This document shows, piece after piece, positions 1 to 7,519 of a DNA stretch of 10,000 bases. Both the position numbers and the translations under genes were made by a program. The notes under the pieces were generated by a model that was given only the letters and a program-made list of their open reading frames with translations, had not been told where the DNA came from and made no database searches. Within the stretch, counting starts at the first letter, position 1; every line of letters begins with the position of its first letter. The stretch spans positions 1,957,501-1,967,500 of the forward strand of contig WPIO01000056.1 in assembly GCA_009760855.2 (NCBI GenBank). Reading direction: 5' to 3'. This stretch comes from Cristatella mucedo. Lineage: Eukaryota > Bryozoa > Phylactolaemata > Cristatellidae.

Positions 1-560
1 TCCTGTGACGTCATATGACACTTCCGAGGGTCTGCTGCTGGCTGCTGCTTCTGCCGCCGTGCTATCGGCTGCCGATCGACCACAAAAAGTGTTACGAAAA
101 TTGCAACACGCTTTCTTTTTAAATGCAGACAGTCGCCAGCGAAAGCCGATTCGGCTCGCCGCTTGACCGCGGAACGGTTCAGTCGGGTGCTCTTGGGGTT
201 AGTAGGGCAGACGAGATTGATTTCGCAGCCCATCGACGCTACGCGGAAGTTGTCTGCCGTCGTCGATCTGAAAGCGGAAACCTTGAGCCCGCGCGAGCGC
301 GCGCGCATGAGCAGAGCTCGCGCAATTAGCTGTAGCTGCTACTAAATCGGCAGACGCGCGACAAATACGGATGGAGCTGGCGCCTTGAAGCGCGGCTACA
401 GCGAGTCGCACATAATGCCTCGATTCACGCACGCTTTCCAACAGTAGCAGGGCGCAGCAGTACTAAAGAACGGCCGAATTTACTAGTACAACTCCATATC
501 TTGAGCATAGTGGAGTCTATCCGACAGCCACAGAGTTTACCTGTGGCCAGTCACCTGCCA
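1..560. other. Unassigned sequence with a Z-DNA-prone run
   Basis: No recognisable gene is seen. Open frames in this stretch are short, overlap on both strands and resemble no family I know. An alternating purine-pyrimidine GC run at about 290-308, broken only by GAG, could adopt Z-form DNA. The 5' edge has CTG/GCC-rich low-complexity sequence at about 31-60. Confidence 0.4.
6..13. promoter_or_regulatory. Perfect CRE palindrome TGACGTCA
   Basis: The sequence shows a full 8-bp palindromic cAMP response element, the classic site for CREB/ATF bZIP dimers. It is followed at once by CATATG, an E-box-type hexamer. A single 8-mer can occur by chance and no transcription start is visible nearby, so the regulatory role is inferred. 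Confidence 0.3.
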
Positions 561-578
561 AAGTTACACCTCCCGGTT

Positions 579-627
579 TGGCCCAGGAGGGGGTGTGTGT
601 GAGGTGCAAGGTCGTGGGCTCAAGCCC
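579..627 (+). repeat. tRNA-like A box/B box segment (possible SINE fragment, copy 1)
   Basis: TGGCCCAGGAGG from 579 resembles a Pol III A box. GGCTCAAGCCC at 617-627 matches the B-box pattern GGTTCRANNCC with one change. The box starts are 38 bases apart, close to tRNA geometry. The flanks do not form an acceptor stem, so this is not an intact tRNA gene. A similar pair at 8474-8530 also begins with TTTGGCCCAGG, which suggests a dispersed tRNA-derived short element, but two short matches are thin evidence. Confidence 0.3.
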
Positions 628-659
628 TGCGGCATATGTAAACCTCCTGGATAGAGATT

Positions 660-735
660 ACATTCTTTTAGAGGGCTATACATATTAAATAAAATATATT
701 TTACCAGTTTCGGCATTTTGAAAAAAATTACGAGG
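660..735. other. AT-rich patch with AATAAA
   Basis: This patch is sharply richer in A and T than its surroundings. It contains AATAAA at 688-693, the canonical polyadenylation hexamer, and a TTTTACCAG at 699-707 that could be read as a weak splice acceptor. There is no supporting upstream exon, so neither use is established. Confidence 0.2.
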
Positions 736-882
736 AATCTCAGTGTTGCATTCCAATGCAAAAATAAGGCGATTGCTTTTCACGACCTCGGTAAGTATGT
801 GAAGGATATCTCAGAACGTGTTTATTTAACATATGTATAGGCAGACTCTGGCGACCATGTTAAACAGCCCGCTACGGGCACA

Positions 883-1413
883 ATGTCCATAGCAGAAAGT
901 GAGCTGGCTGCATGCGTGAATGAAACCGTATTAGCTGGTGCCGGAAGGCAAGTAAGGATCGAGACATGCCTACAAATGAGCGCTGTCAGCATAGAAATAC
1001 AGTCTAGGCCGAGCTTGGCTATAACGTCATCAGGAGGGAGTGTACGCATTTTGAAAAGATGGAGACCTGGCCAGGTTAAATCTTTGTGTACTTCATACTT
1101 CCATGGCTCAGCGGGAAAAGCGTCGGCGGCGGCGGTGGCTGAAATCAATGTTGCGAAATCTCTGCCGGTTCAGCTAGTACACATAAGAGTACGGCGATCT
1201 GACGATTCAGTCAGACGAGAGCTGACATTTAACCCCGACTTTGAACCCCGCCGGTGTCGCGCAGGCGCTTTGAATGAGACGCCTTTCGCGGAACGAGACG
1301 TCGTTGTTGTACTTCCTCGGTCGAGCACGTCGCTGATCGTAGTCGTACCTACTAGGCAGTATCTGCCTGCCGCCTTTTCTACAGTACGTCATGGCGGGCT
1401 TGACTGTCGCTAG
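883..1413 (+). CDS. Unrecognised open frame, 176 codons
   Basis: The frame opens with a true ATG that has A at -3 and runs to a stop after 176 codons. The predicted protein has mixed, non-repetitive composition, unlike the arginine- and alanine-rich frames further right. A Val-Val-Val-Leu stretch and a Leu-Ile-Val-Val-Val stretch lie near the C-terminus. I see no known domain, signal peptide or catalytic motif. A 108-codon frame lies opposite on the minus strand, and a frame of this size can arise by chance in 10 kb, especially where GC content rises. It could be an exon, a transposon relic or noise. Confidence 0.15.
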   Translation: MSIAESELAACVNETVLAGAGRQVRIETCLQMSAVSIEIQSRPSLAITSSGGSVRILKRWRPGQVKSLCTSYFHGSAGKASAAAVAEINVAKSLPVQLVHIRVRRSDDSVRRELTFNPDFEPRRCRAGALNETPFAERDVVVVLPRSSTSLIVVVPTRQYLPAAFSTVRHGGLDCR

Positions 1414-1583
1414 CTCTTGCAGTGTCAGTCCTCCGGCAGCCATTACGCGAACGCGTTTTACTCAAAGATGTCGCTTCAAACGAGCGGCGCCGCGCAGTGA
1501 CGGTTTCTCGCACTTCTTGCAACGCTACGCGAAAAGCAGCGTCGCTAGCGCAGACGAACAGCGCTCGGCCGATCGCGGCTCGA

Positions 1584-1584
<1 letters not shown>

Positions 1585-1619
<35 letters not shown>
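1585..1619 (+). repeat. (CGG)11 microsatellite
   Basis: An uninterrupted CGG run of eleven full units plus two bases lies at the left part of the CpG-rich block. It reads as polyglycine or polyalanine in two plus-strand frames, but neither frame is otherwise convincing. Confidence 0.9.
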
Positions 1620-1621
<2 letters not shown>

Positions 1622-2383
1622 CGATTATTCGACATGAAAGACGGAAACGGGCGAAAGCGGCCGCTTCGCAGCTGCGACCCTACTCCGGCCAGCATTTAGC
1701 GACTCCGCGGCGCCGCCAGCAGCAGCAACCGCAGCCGTTCGGCATCCGCAGACGCGACCGTTTTCGCGGGCCCACTTCGCGGCCGTCGAAGGCGCTGCGT
1801 CACGCGAGCCCCTGCTATTTCGCGTCGCCTCGGCGATACCTCTCGCCAAGCCGAAAGCAGACGCCGCAAAGCCGCCACAGCAGACCGACGGCGAGCATCG
1901 GTCTGCTGTAGCAGCGGAGCGGGGGCGGCGGCGGCGACGGAGCGGGGGCGCCGCGGTGTGGCTCCGCTTCCGGTCTCTTGTGGCAAGGGCCGGCCGGCTG
2001 GTGTTGCGAGTTCTGCCGCCGTCGCGCGCGTGAGGCAAACTAATGGCCCCCGCCCCACCCCCGCCCCGCCCCGCACGACGGTGGCCGCAGCCGCAGCACT
2101 CGTCCGACCGCCAGCCGGCTGCTGCCCTGAGGGGTTCGGCGGCGGCGAGCAAGCGAGGCTCGTGGGGGGAGGAGCCACGAGCGATAATTGGGCGTCCGCG
2201 GTAGACATTCCACCCTCCCCGCGGCGCGCGAGCGGGCGGCGGCGGCCCTGGTACGCGTCATTCCTTAGGTCGCCGAGTCAGCGGCGGAGGCGACGGCTGC
2301 GCCGCTCTCTCGCGTTGCGCCGCTCACGCCCGCGCGGGCGCCGCGCGGTCCCCCTGTCTGCGCCACTCAGAGACGATCAGACG

Positions 2384-2554
2384 ATGATCCGAGCGAGGAT
2401 AGAGGAGCTGCTGCTGCAGCAGCAGCAGCAGCGCCCGGCGGACGCCAGCGGCAACGGCGGCGGCGTCAGCGCGCCTGCTCGGTCGCCCGCCGCGAGCCTC
2501 GCGGCCGCCACCTGCCAATACTGCGACCAAGAGGTATCGCCTAAGAAGCTCGAG
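2384..2554 (+). CDS. Candidate first coding exon (57 codons) with CXXC pair and splice donor
   Basis: The ATG at 2384 has A at -3. The frame stays open for 57 codons to a consensus donor, CTCGAG then GTGAGG, at 2554/2555, giving a phase-0 intron. Residues 1-10 read MIRARIEELL, a short charged, helix-like start, followed by five glutamines at residues 12-16. A Gly/Ser/Ala/Pro-rich linker runs to about residue 42. Then comes TCQYCDQEVSPKKLE, in which Cys44 and Cys47 form a Cys-X2-Cys pair as in the first half of a zinc-binding module (C2H2 finger or LIM type) that would be completed by the next exon. The segment lies in the CpG-rich block, as expected for a first exon. Upstream in-frame sequence is arginine-rich and unconvincing, so this ATG is preferred. 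The family is not identified, no acceptor or second exon is seen, and the pattern could be chance in GC-rich DNA. A weaker GAG/GTATCG donor lies at 2532. Confidence 0.3.
2408..2431. repeat. (CTG)3(CAG)5 palindromic triplet run
   Basis: Three CTG units run directly into five CAG units. The 18 bases at 2408-2425 are their own reverse complement and can extrude as a hairpin. In the candidate exon frame the run encodes three leucines and five glutamines. Confidence 0.85.
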
Positions 2555-2760
2555 GTGAGGTCAGGCCCTCGGCGACGTCGCGGCTGCGGAGCGCCGCTCT
2601 CCTTCCAGTGCGCGCGGGGAGAGCGGAGCGCCGCCGCTCTCTCCGCGCCGGGGCGCCGCTCGTGCGCTATCCGCAACAGGGTCCCTGACGGTCCCGCGGA
2701 CCGGCGCCCCGCCCCCTCGTCTTCCGGGCGGAGCGGGTCGTTCGGCCGGGCCGTGCGGTA

Positions 2761-2808
<48 letters not shown>
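2761..2808 (+). repeat. (GCC)16 microsatellite
   Basis: Sixteen perfect GCC units without interruption lie about 200 bases downstream of the candidate donor at 2554/2555, so they would be intronic if that exon is real. On the minus strand the run reads as GGC. Perfect CCG/CGG runs in CpG islands are typically length-polymorphic. Confidence 0.95.
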
Positions 2809-2810
<2 letters not shown>

Positions 2811-3734
2811 TGCGCTGCGCTGTAGCCCCCCCTCCCGAACGGTGGAAGCGCGGAAGCCCCCGCGCGACGGCCCAGCGTGCGAACCAGCTGCGATGACTCG
2901 GCTGGGATTACCCGATACAAGAGCTTCGGCGCTGACGAAATCCTCCCGCGCGAGGGGGGGAGGGGAGCTGCGTAGCTGACAACGAGACTCCCGACGGGGC
3001 GGGGCAGAGCGACCGCGAGCAGCTATGCGACAAGCGCCGATTGCTCTGCTTTTAACATTATCGCGACCGTAACGGGTCGGGCGGCGGCGGCGGCGGGGAG
3101 GAGACCGTAACGCCGGACGTGCCGTGGTCGTCATAGGTGGAGCGGGGGGGGGGGAGGGACTGCTTGCGACTTGCAGGCCTTGGGGCGCGGACGACAGCGT
3201 CGGCGCGGTGCTGGTCGGACGCTATGGGCGGCGGTAGCGGCGGCGGTCGGCGGCAGGGCATCTCGGCGAACGGTCTTTGGCGAAGGGCGGAACACAGCCG
3301 CAGGAAGGCAGACGGCGGGCACGCGAAATCAGAGCGCTCGTCTGCGGGGGCGGCCGGAAGCGGCTCGCCGCGCCGCAGCAGACGAGTGCGTCGCTGGAAA
3401 AAATGCTGCGCCCGCAGCCAGCGCCGTCTGCAGCTCGGCCAAGCCGCAAGGACTGTGCGGGCGTCATTATGCGACCTTCTCGTGCGGCGCACTGCGACCC
3501 TGGGCGGCCTTTAGGCGTTCGTGCGGCGTGCGTAGCCAGCAGACACGCGAAACACAAGTGAGAACGACAAGCGCGGAGGCGGCGGCGGCGAACGGCCGAG
3601 GAAGTGAGCAGCACGGAAGTGGCAGCGCAGCGCGGCCGGAAAGGACGCGACGGACTCGCACAAGCGCAGGAGAAACGGCGGCGTCGCTGTGCAAGAATTG
3701 CGGCCGTGAGCTGCGCAGTCTCCGACCTGCAGGG

Positions 3735-3758
3735 CAGCAGCAGCAGCAGCAGCAGCAG
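3735..3758 (+). repeat. (CAG)8 microsatellite
   Basis: Eight perfect CAG units lie near the right part of the CpG-rich block. One surrounding plus-strand frame (polyglutamine) is open from 3171 to 3908, but it lacks an ATG before the run and is arginine- and alanine-rich. Coding status is not supported. Confidence 0.9.
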
Positions 3759-3923
3759 ATGACACGTGCCACTGACGGTGGGATGACGTGCCGGAGGCAT
3801 GCCGTGCGGTCGGTCGCAAGCCTCCCGTTTATTCCCGTCCCGCCGACGCTCAACTCATTGGATTGCCCCTCGTCGCAGCGTCCGGCTGTCGGCGCCGCAT
3901 TTCATTAGAGGGGGGCCTCTATT

Positions 3924-4092
3924 CAGAGGCGTATCGAAGTGGGGGTGGGGGGGCACATATGTCCCCGGGCGTTGGATCAGGGGCGCTGCATCAGAAACGG
4001 CTCCAAAATGGGCGTCTAACATTGGGTGGGGATGCGCCACTTGTGTAGTCTGCCCCCCCCCCTGGGCGCACCGTATCCTAGGAACGCCTCTG
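3924..4092. mobile_element. Probable non-autonomous hAT-like MITE
   Basis: The 169-bp segment starts CAGAGGCGTATC and ends AACGCCTCTG. The outer nine bases (3924-3932 and 4084-4092) are perfect inverted repeats. Further in, both ends carry a G-rich tract followed by GGGGCA on their own inward strand (3941-3955 and the complement of 4051-4063), so the inverted similarity continues imperfectly. CAG-initiated short termini followed by a G-run are typical of hAT-superfamily elements. The 8 bases left of the element are CCTCTATT and those to the right CCTCTCCC; they agree in the first five positions, which may be a decayed 8-bp target-site duplication. No transposase is encoded. Internal sequence includes CACATATGTCCCC at 3953-3965. 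Superfamily assignment rests on termini only. Confidence 0.55.
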
Positions 4093-4289
4093 CCTCTCCC
4101 CGTTCCTGCAACCCAGCCAGCCTCATCTGCGGCGGCCAGCGAGGCGGGGACAGCTGGCGTCCGGCGAGGCGGGGGGGGGGGCGGACGGCGGCCTCGCGTG
4201 CGACGCCAAACGGGTCGCTTTCCTGTCGGCACGTCGCCACCTGCCGCCTGCGGGTTTTTTCGCACGCTGACCCCTTTCTCAGCCGCCGC

Positions 4290-4306
4290 CTCTCTCTCTC
4301 TCTCTC
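4290..4306 (+). repeat. Short (CT)8 run
   Basis: A perfect CT dinucleotide run of 17 bases follows three GCC triplets. It is a simple microsatellite, far shorter than the CT tract at 9081-9476. Confidence 0.85.
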
Positions 4307-4868
4307 GGACGGCGGCTGCCGGACCGGGCCGGGTACGGCTAATTGAGTAGTCACACTAGCGCGGCCGACCGTGTGCCGCATTCGTCGTTTTGAAGCCGCC
4401 GCACGGTTGGGCTGGTCGGTAAAGCTCACGCGTGTTTTGCCAGTAAATATCGGCGGCGGCGGCGTGGCTCGCTGCCGATAACCTGCAGCAGCCGCGGGAG
4501 GTCAGCGCCGCCGAACTGCGTGCCGAAAGTGTGTCGGCCGCGGGCTGCTGCGACGCCGACACCCGCGGCTGCTGCCGCTGCCGATAGTCAAGTTTTCCGC
4601 GACGGCACGGTCAGTCGCCGCCGCCGCCCCTTGCTCAGGGGTGTAGGACGGCAGGGCGTGGACCTGCTCAAGGTCGCCTTAAAAGATGCCCCCCCACCCG
4701 AGCTCTAAACTCTCTACCAAACCACGAACAGCACAGTACGTGCGAATAACGTTGAGCACTCGGCGAGACTGGCGGGCAAGGCGGGGCTGTGGTGATCGGC
4801 GGTAGGGAGAGGGCTGGTCAGGTCTGCTGCCGCAGCCCCTTCGAGGCTGGGCACGAGGCTAGGAAGCA

Positions 4869-4912
4869 AGTTGTGGGCAGACTGTTAGGGTAGGAGAGTT
4901 GTGGGCAGGCTG
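4869..4912 (+). repeat. Short direct repeat AGTTGTGGGCAGRCTG
   Basis: Two copies of this 16-base motif, at 4869-4884 and 4897-4912, differ at one position. They are offset by 28 bases and separated by TTAGGGTAGGAG. This is a local duplication of no evident function. Confidence 0.7.
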
Positions 4913-5248
4913 GGGGCGGGGTGGCATGGGGTAGTCAGCGACCTTTTAATCTAGAACTCGTCTCCGTCGACTTGGGAGGGGGCACAGGACGATTATCGGC
5001 GTGAGCTCCGGGGTCCGGAGCGTCTGGCCGCACGTCGGGCGGCTCGGCAGGCCTTTTTCCTTGGGGTGGAGCAGGACTGGTTTCGATGGACCGACGGCTA
5101 GATGCTGCTGCTGATGCTGCTGAGGGCACTGCTAGGACGTGGGCGGCAGGCGACACTGGCGTAAGCTGCGAGCTGTCTACAGGAGCGAGCTCGAGGCGAG
5201 AGAAAAGTCGAGAACCGCGACGACTCGTTCGGTTCATCGCAGGCGCTG

Positions 5249-5262
5249 GCGCCCCCTCGCGG
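5249..5262 (-). promoter_or_regulatory. CTCF-like core motif
   Basis: Read on the minus strand, the sequence is CCGCGAGGGGGCGC. It matches the CTCF core pattern CCGCGNGGNGGCAG at every fixed position except the last two. CTCF is an insulator and architectural zinc-finger protein found widely in bilaterians. The site lies to the right of the CpG-rich block, a plausible boundary position. Occupancy is an inference, and a GC-rich background raises the chance-match rate. Confidence 0.35.
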
Positions 5263-5592
5263 CAGCCGCTAGCTCCACGAGCACGAGCGAAGCAGGCGAA
5301 GCTCGGCACGCCCGCGAGCCGTGTTCTCGAGCTTCACTACGAGAGATCTGCCCGCTTGGCCGGGCTTCTGCAAAGTGGACTGATTGTGTGCGTGCTTGCA
5401 CGTGCGCGGCAAAGGCAGAGCTGCAGAGGCTTCGTCACCAGCCGCCTGTGATGGGTTCGATGCACATGCGACAGACGAGTGAAAGCCAGCAGCCGGGCCG
5501 CCCCCTCGGCTGCTGGCTCGGCTACTGAAAAGTGGTTCTGTGCAGCCTGCTCCTACTGCGGTGCGAGATCTCTCGAGACTCGGCACGGCAGG

Positions 5593-5608
5593 CAGACAGA
5601 CAGACAGA
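5593..5608 (+). repeat. (CAGA)4 microsatellite
   Basis: Four CAGA units are followed by GACAGC. This is a short simple repeat. Confidence 0.8.
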
Positions 5609-5794
5609 GACAGCTAGTAGGAACACCGAGCTATAGAGAAGAAGAGGGGGAGAGAGAATGCCAGAGATCAAGAGCAGAGTGAGGGAGGGATACGCAAGGA
5701 GAGAGCTCGGCCGATAGCCTGCTTGTGTACATACGCTAATTGGCATCGCTTGGCTTACCTTCTGGCTGCCAGGCTCGGGCAAAGGAGTGCAGAC

Positions 5795-6047
5795 CGAGAG
5801 GGGGCACCTTGCGGAAGGGGAGCCGGACACCTTGCGGTAGGAGAGCCGGGCACCTTGCGGCAGGAGAGCCGGGCACCTTGCGGTAGGAGAGCCGGGCACC
5901 TTGCGGTAGGAGAGCCGGGCACCTTGCGGTAGGAGAGCCGGGCACCTTGCGGTAGGAGAGCCGGGCACCTTGCGGTAGGAGAGCCGGGCACCTTGCGGTA
6001 GGAGAGCCGGGCACCTTGCGGTAGGAGAGCCTGGCACCTTAAGGGGC
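5795..6047 (+). repeat. 23-bp minisatellite, about 11 units
   Basis: CACCTT recurs at exact 23-base intervals from 5805 to 6035, giving eleven occurrences. The unit contains CACCTTGCGGTAGG followed by AGAGCCGGG. Seven units are identical (starting 5828, 5874, 5897, 5920, 5943, 5966 and 5989), while edge units carry substitutions, as in arrays that grow and homogenise from the middle. The unit has no stop codon in any minus-strand frame, so all three minus frames stay open across the array. These frames (peptides such as LPQGARLSYRKVPGSP) are repeat by-products. On the plus strand the TAG in GGTAGG closes frames. Confidence 0.95.
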
Positions 6048-6123
6048 TTGCTTGCTGAGCTTCCATCCCAGCGTTCCAGCAAAGTGCACCGGAAGAGATC
6101 TAGCTCTCCTATGGTGCCATATC

Positions 6124-6150
6124 ATTATTATTACTATTATTTATTATTAT
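6124..6150 (+). repeat. Interrupted (ATT)n microsatellite
   Basis: An imperfect ATT/TTA triplet run interrupted by a TAC and an extra T. It is AT-rich against its surroundings. Confidence 0.8.
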
Positions 6151-6677
6151 CACACGTCGTTTGCTTAGCACCCTACGATAGCCCAATCTGTATCCAAGCA
6201 TTTACAACTAGTTTCGAGAGGATGAATGCCTAGGGGTTAGATAGTTACATACCAGCTATTAAGTAAGCAAGCGAAAACAAATATGATGCTTAGTCCAGCG
6301 AGCTCGTGCAAGAGCGGAGACTCTCGTGGCTACCGGTAGTGTAAGACCGATGGCCAGTAGCATACACTGAATCAGATTAGCATGCCAAGTACGCAGGGAC
6401 AAGAACAGACAAGTTAACTGGGGGCGATGGAAAAGCAGACCGGAGCAGATTCGTCTTGAGCTGCGACTGAAAGGATGCAAGGTCGTGGCAGGTACAAGAA
6501 CAAGGCCGGGAACAGTTCTAGACTGAGTCGAGGGGGGGCAGGATTCTAGCTGATGGCTCCACCACCAACTATTTTTGGTTTAGTTCGAGAGACGTTGACG
6601 ATGAGATGAGGCATCTCACAGAGATGATCCGGAAGCTAAGGAGCACCTGGTACGTACGAGAGCTCACAGGAGTCAGA

Positions 6678-6722
6678 AGGTCAAGGATAGGTCAGCAGGT
6701 GCCACTGAATGACCTGTGACCT
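6678..6722. promoter_or_regulatory. Nuclear receptor element cluster: DR5 plus DR1
   Basis: Four perfect AGGTCA half-sites fall within 45 bases. On the plus strand, AGGTCA at 6678-6683 and 6689-6694 are separated by five bases (AGGAT), forming a DR5, the spacing classically preferred by RAR-RXR heterodimers. On the minus strand, TGACCT-G-TGACCT at 6710-6722 is a perfect DR1, the type bound by HNF4, COUP-TF or RXR pairs. Such a cluster is very unlikely by chance. No gene start is visible beside it, so an enhancer or distal element is the natural reading. Confidence 0.5.
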
Positions 6723-7030
6723 GCAAGCCAGATTGAGGATCTTGAAATCGAACCGAAGCTCGATTGGGAGCCAATGAAGCTCAGATAGGAGCGGTGTGCT
6801 GTGGCAGCCACGCCTTTGACGACAGACCAGACGACCTGATGAGTTATGCATCAGTTCTAGACGATTAGGAGCACCACTGGCAAGGGGTCCTGAATAAATG
6901 CAATAATCTAGACAGATGTCAAAAACGCAAGAAATAGTTCGACTGTTGGACTCTTACCTAAGCAGGCTGCGATTTTGGCGTCGTTCCTTAGAGGAGAGTA
7001 TGCCGACTTGACTGTGGAAGAAATGCCAGC

Positions 7031-7048
7031 TAATTATTGCCATAATTA
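7031..7048. promoter_or_regulatory. Inverted TAATTAT pair (homeodomain-type sites)
   Basis: TAATTAT at 7031-7037 and ATAATTA at 7042-7048 form a perfect inverted repeat around TGCC. Each arm contains TAATTA, the core bound by many homeodomain proteins. It could also be a random AT-rich hairpin. Confidence 0.25.
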
Positions 7049-7519
7049 TGACAATGGACTAGAATATTTAGAGTAAAGGTCGACAGCATCGCTGCCCCAC
7101 CCGATTCCTCCAACCTTGACCCCGGCAGACAATCGAGAAGGCTAGCATGCAATATTTAGGTCGATCCAACGCCAACTGGCTACAGTCTCTGGTATGCCTG
7201 CGATGTGGCAAGTTGTCAGTGCGTTGGAGACGATGTAAGTCTGGTGTCGCTTCCTGCTGGGCCGAAACATGAATTAGGCCCTCTGTGGGCAGTCACCTCG
7301 TCGATCTTGACCTCAAGGTCCCTGGGCAGCCGGTGCTTCCGGCCGATTCCTGATCTGATGATGCTGATGGCCGCTTTTACACGTCGGTCCGGCTTCAGTG
7401 CGGTTTCGGTCTCGCTTGAGCCTTGTTGCATTCAGTCACCAAGTCACCAAGGGTTGGTTGGTCCAAGGACGGTGGATGACTGAGACGAAGACTGAGAAGC
7501 TGAGCGCGGTTCCACTTAC

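Larger units (their letters stand above)
1480..4640. promoter_or_regulatory. CpG-island-like block with GC boxes and ETS motifs
   Basis: The stretch is very GC-rich and dense in undepleted CG dinucleotides, unlike the right half of the window. GC boxes occur at about 2042-2073 (repeated CCCCGCCCC on this strand) and 2996-3005 (GGGGCGGGGC). ETS-type CCGGAAG cores occur at 1965-1973 and 2721-2727 on the minus strand and at 3354-3360 on the plus strand. CGG, GCC and CAG runs are embedded. No TATA box stands out. The composition fits a TATA-less promoter and 5' region. Long overlapping open frames on both strands follow from the rarity of A/T-rich stop codons. Island boundaries are approximate, and the MITE at 3924-4092 interrupts it. 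Confidence 0.55.
4640..5790. other. Unassigned GC-rich flank
   Basis: No gene is supported here. Several 60-130 codon frames overlap on both strands without recognisable domains. The stretch holds a small G-rich direct repeat, a CTCF-like site, a CAGA run and purine-rich sequence at about 5635-5705, each listed separately where specific. Confidence 0.4.
6151..7515. other. Unassigned sequence of ordinary composition
   Basis: No gene or transposon protein is recognised. Minus-strand frames of about 70 codons near 6259-6480 and 7216-7431 have unremarkable composition, and neither shows a known motif. Specific regulatory patterns inside (6678-6722 and 7031-7048) are listed separately. A 7-bp inverted repeat, TGAGATG/CATCTCA, lies at 6602-6618. 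An everted pair, TGACCT-CA-AGGTCC, lies at 7308-7321. Confidence 0.4.

Noticed and set aside
1625-2676. Long overlapping minus-strand frames in the CpG-rich block, one with a polycysteine run.
   Set aside because: Stop codons are rare in such GC-rich DNA. The frames overlap each other, are Arg/Ala/Pro-rich and show no domain.
3171-3908. A 245-codon plus-strand frame containing CSSAKPQGLCGRHYATFSCG, followed by a Phe-Arg-Arg-Ser, reminiscent of a nuclear receptor DNA-binding domain P-box.
   Set aside because: The cysteine spacing does not match a receptor zinc module, the Cys-X2-Cys after the His-Tyr is missing, the frame has no early ATG, and the rest is arginine- and alanine-rich GC-driven sequence.
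5795-6047. A CRISPR array, because of the regular repeat spacing.
   Set aside because: The units abut with no unique spacers and the window is eukaryotic in character; this is a minisatellite.
5522-6082. A 186-codon minus-strand frame with a 23-residue repeat, looking like a repetitive secreted or surface protein.
   Set aside because: It is produced by the 23-bp minisatellite, which is open in all three minus frames, and it lacks an ATG start.
605-6488. A 13-base match, TGCAAGGTCGTGG, at 605-617 and 6476-6488, which might mark a third copy of the tRNA-like element.
   Set aside because: The match does not extend into the A box or B box, and one 13-mer match in 10 kb is near chance expectation.
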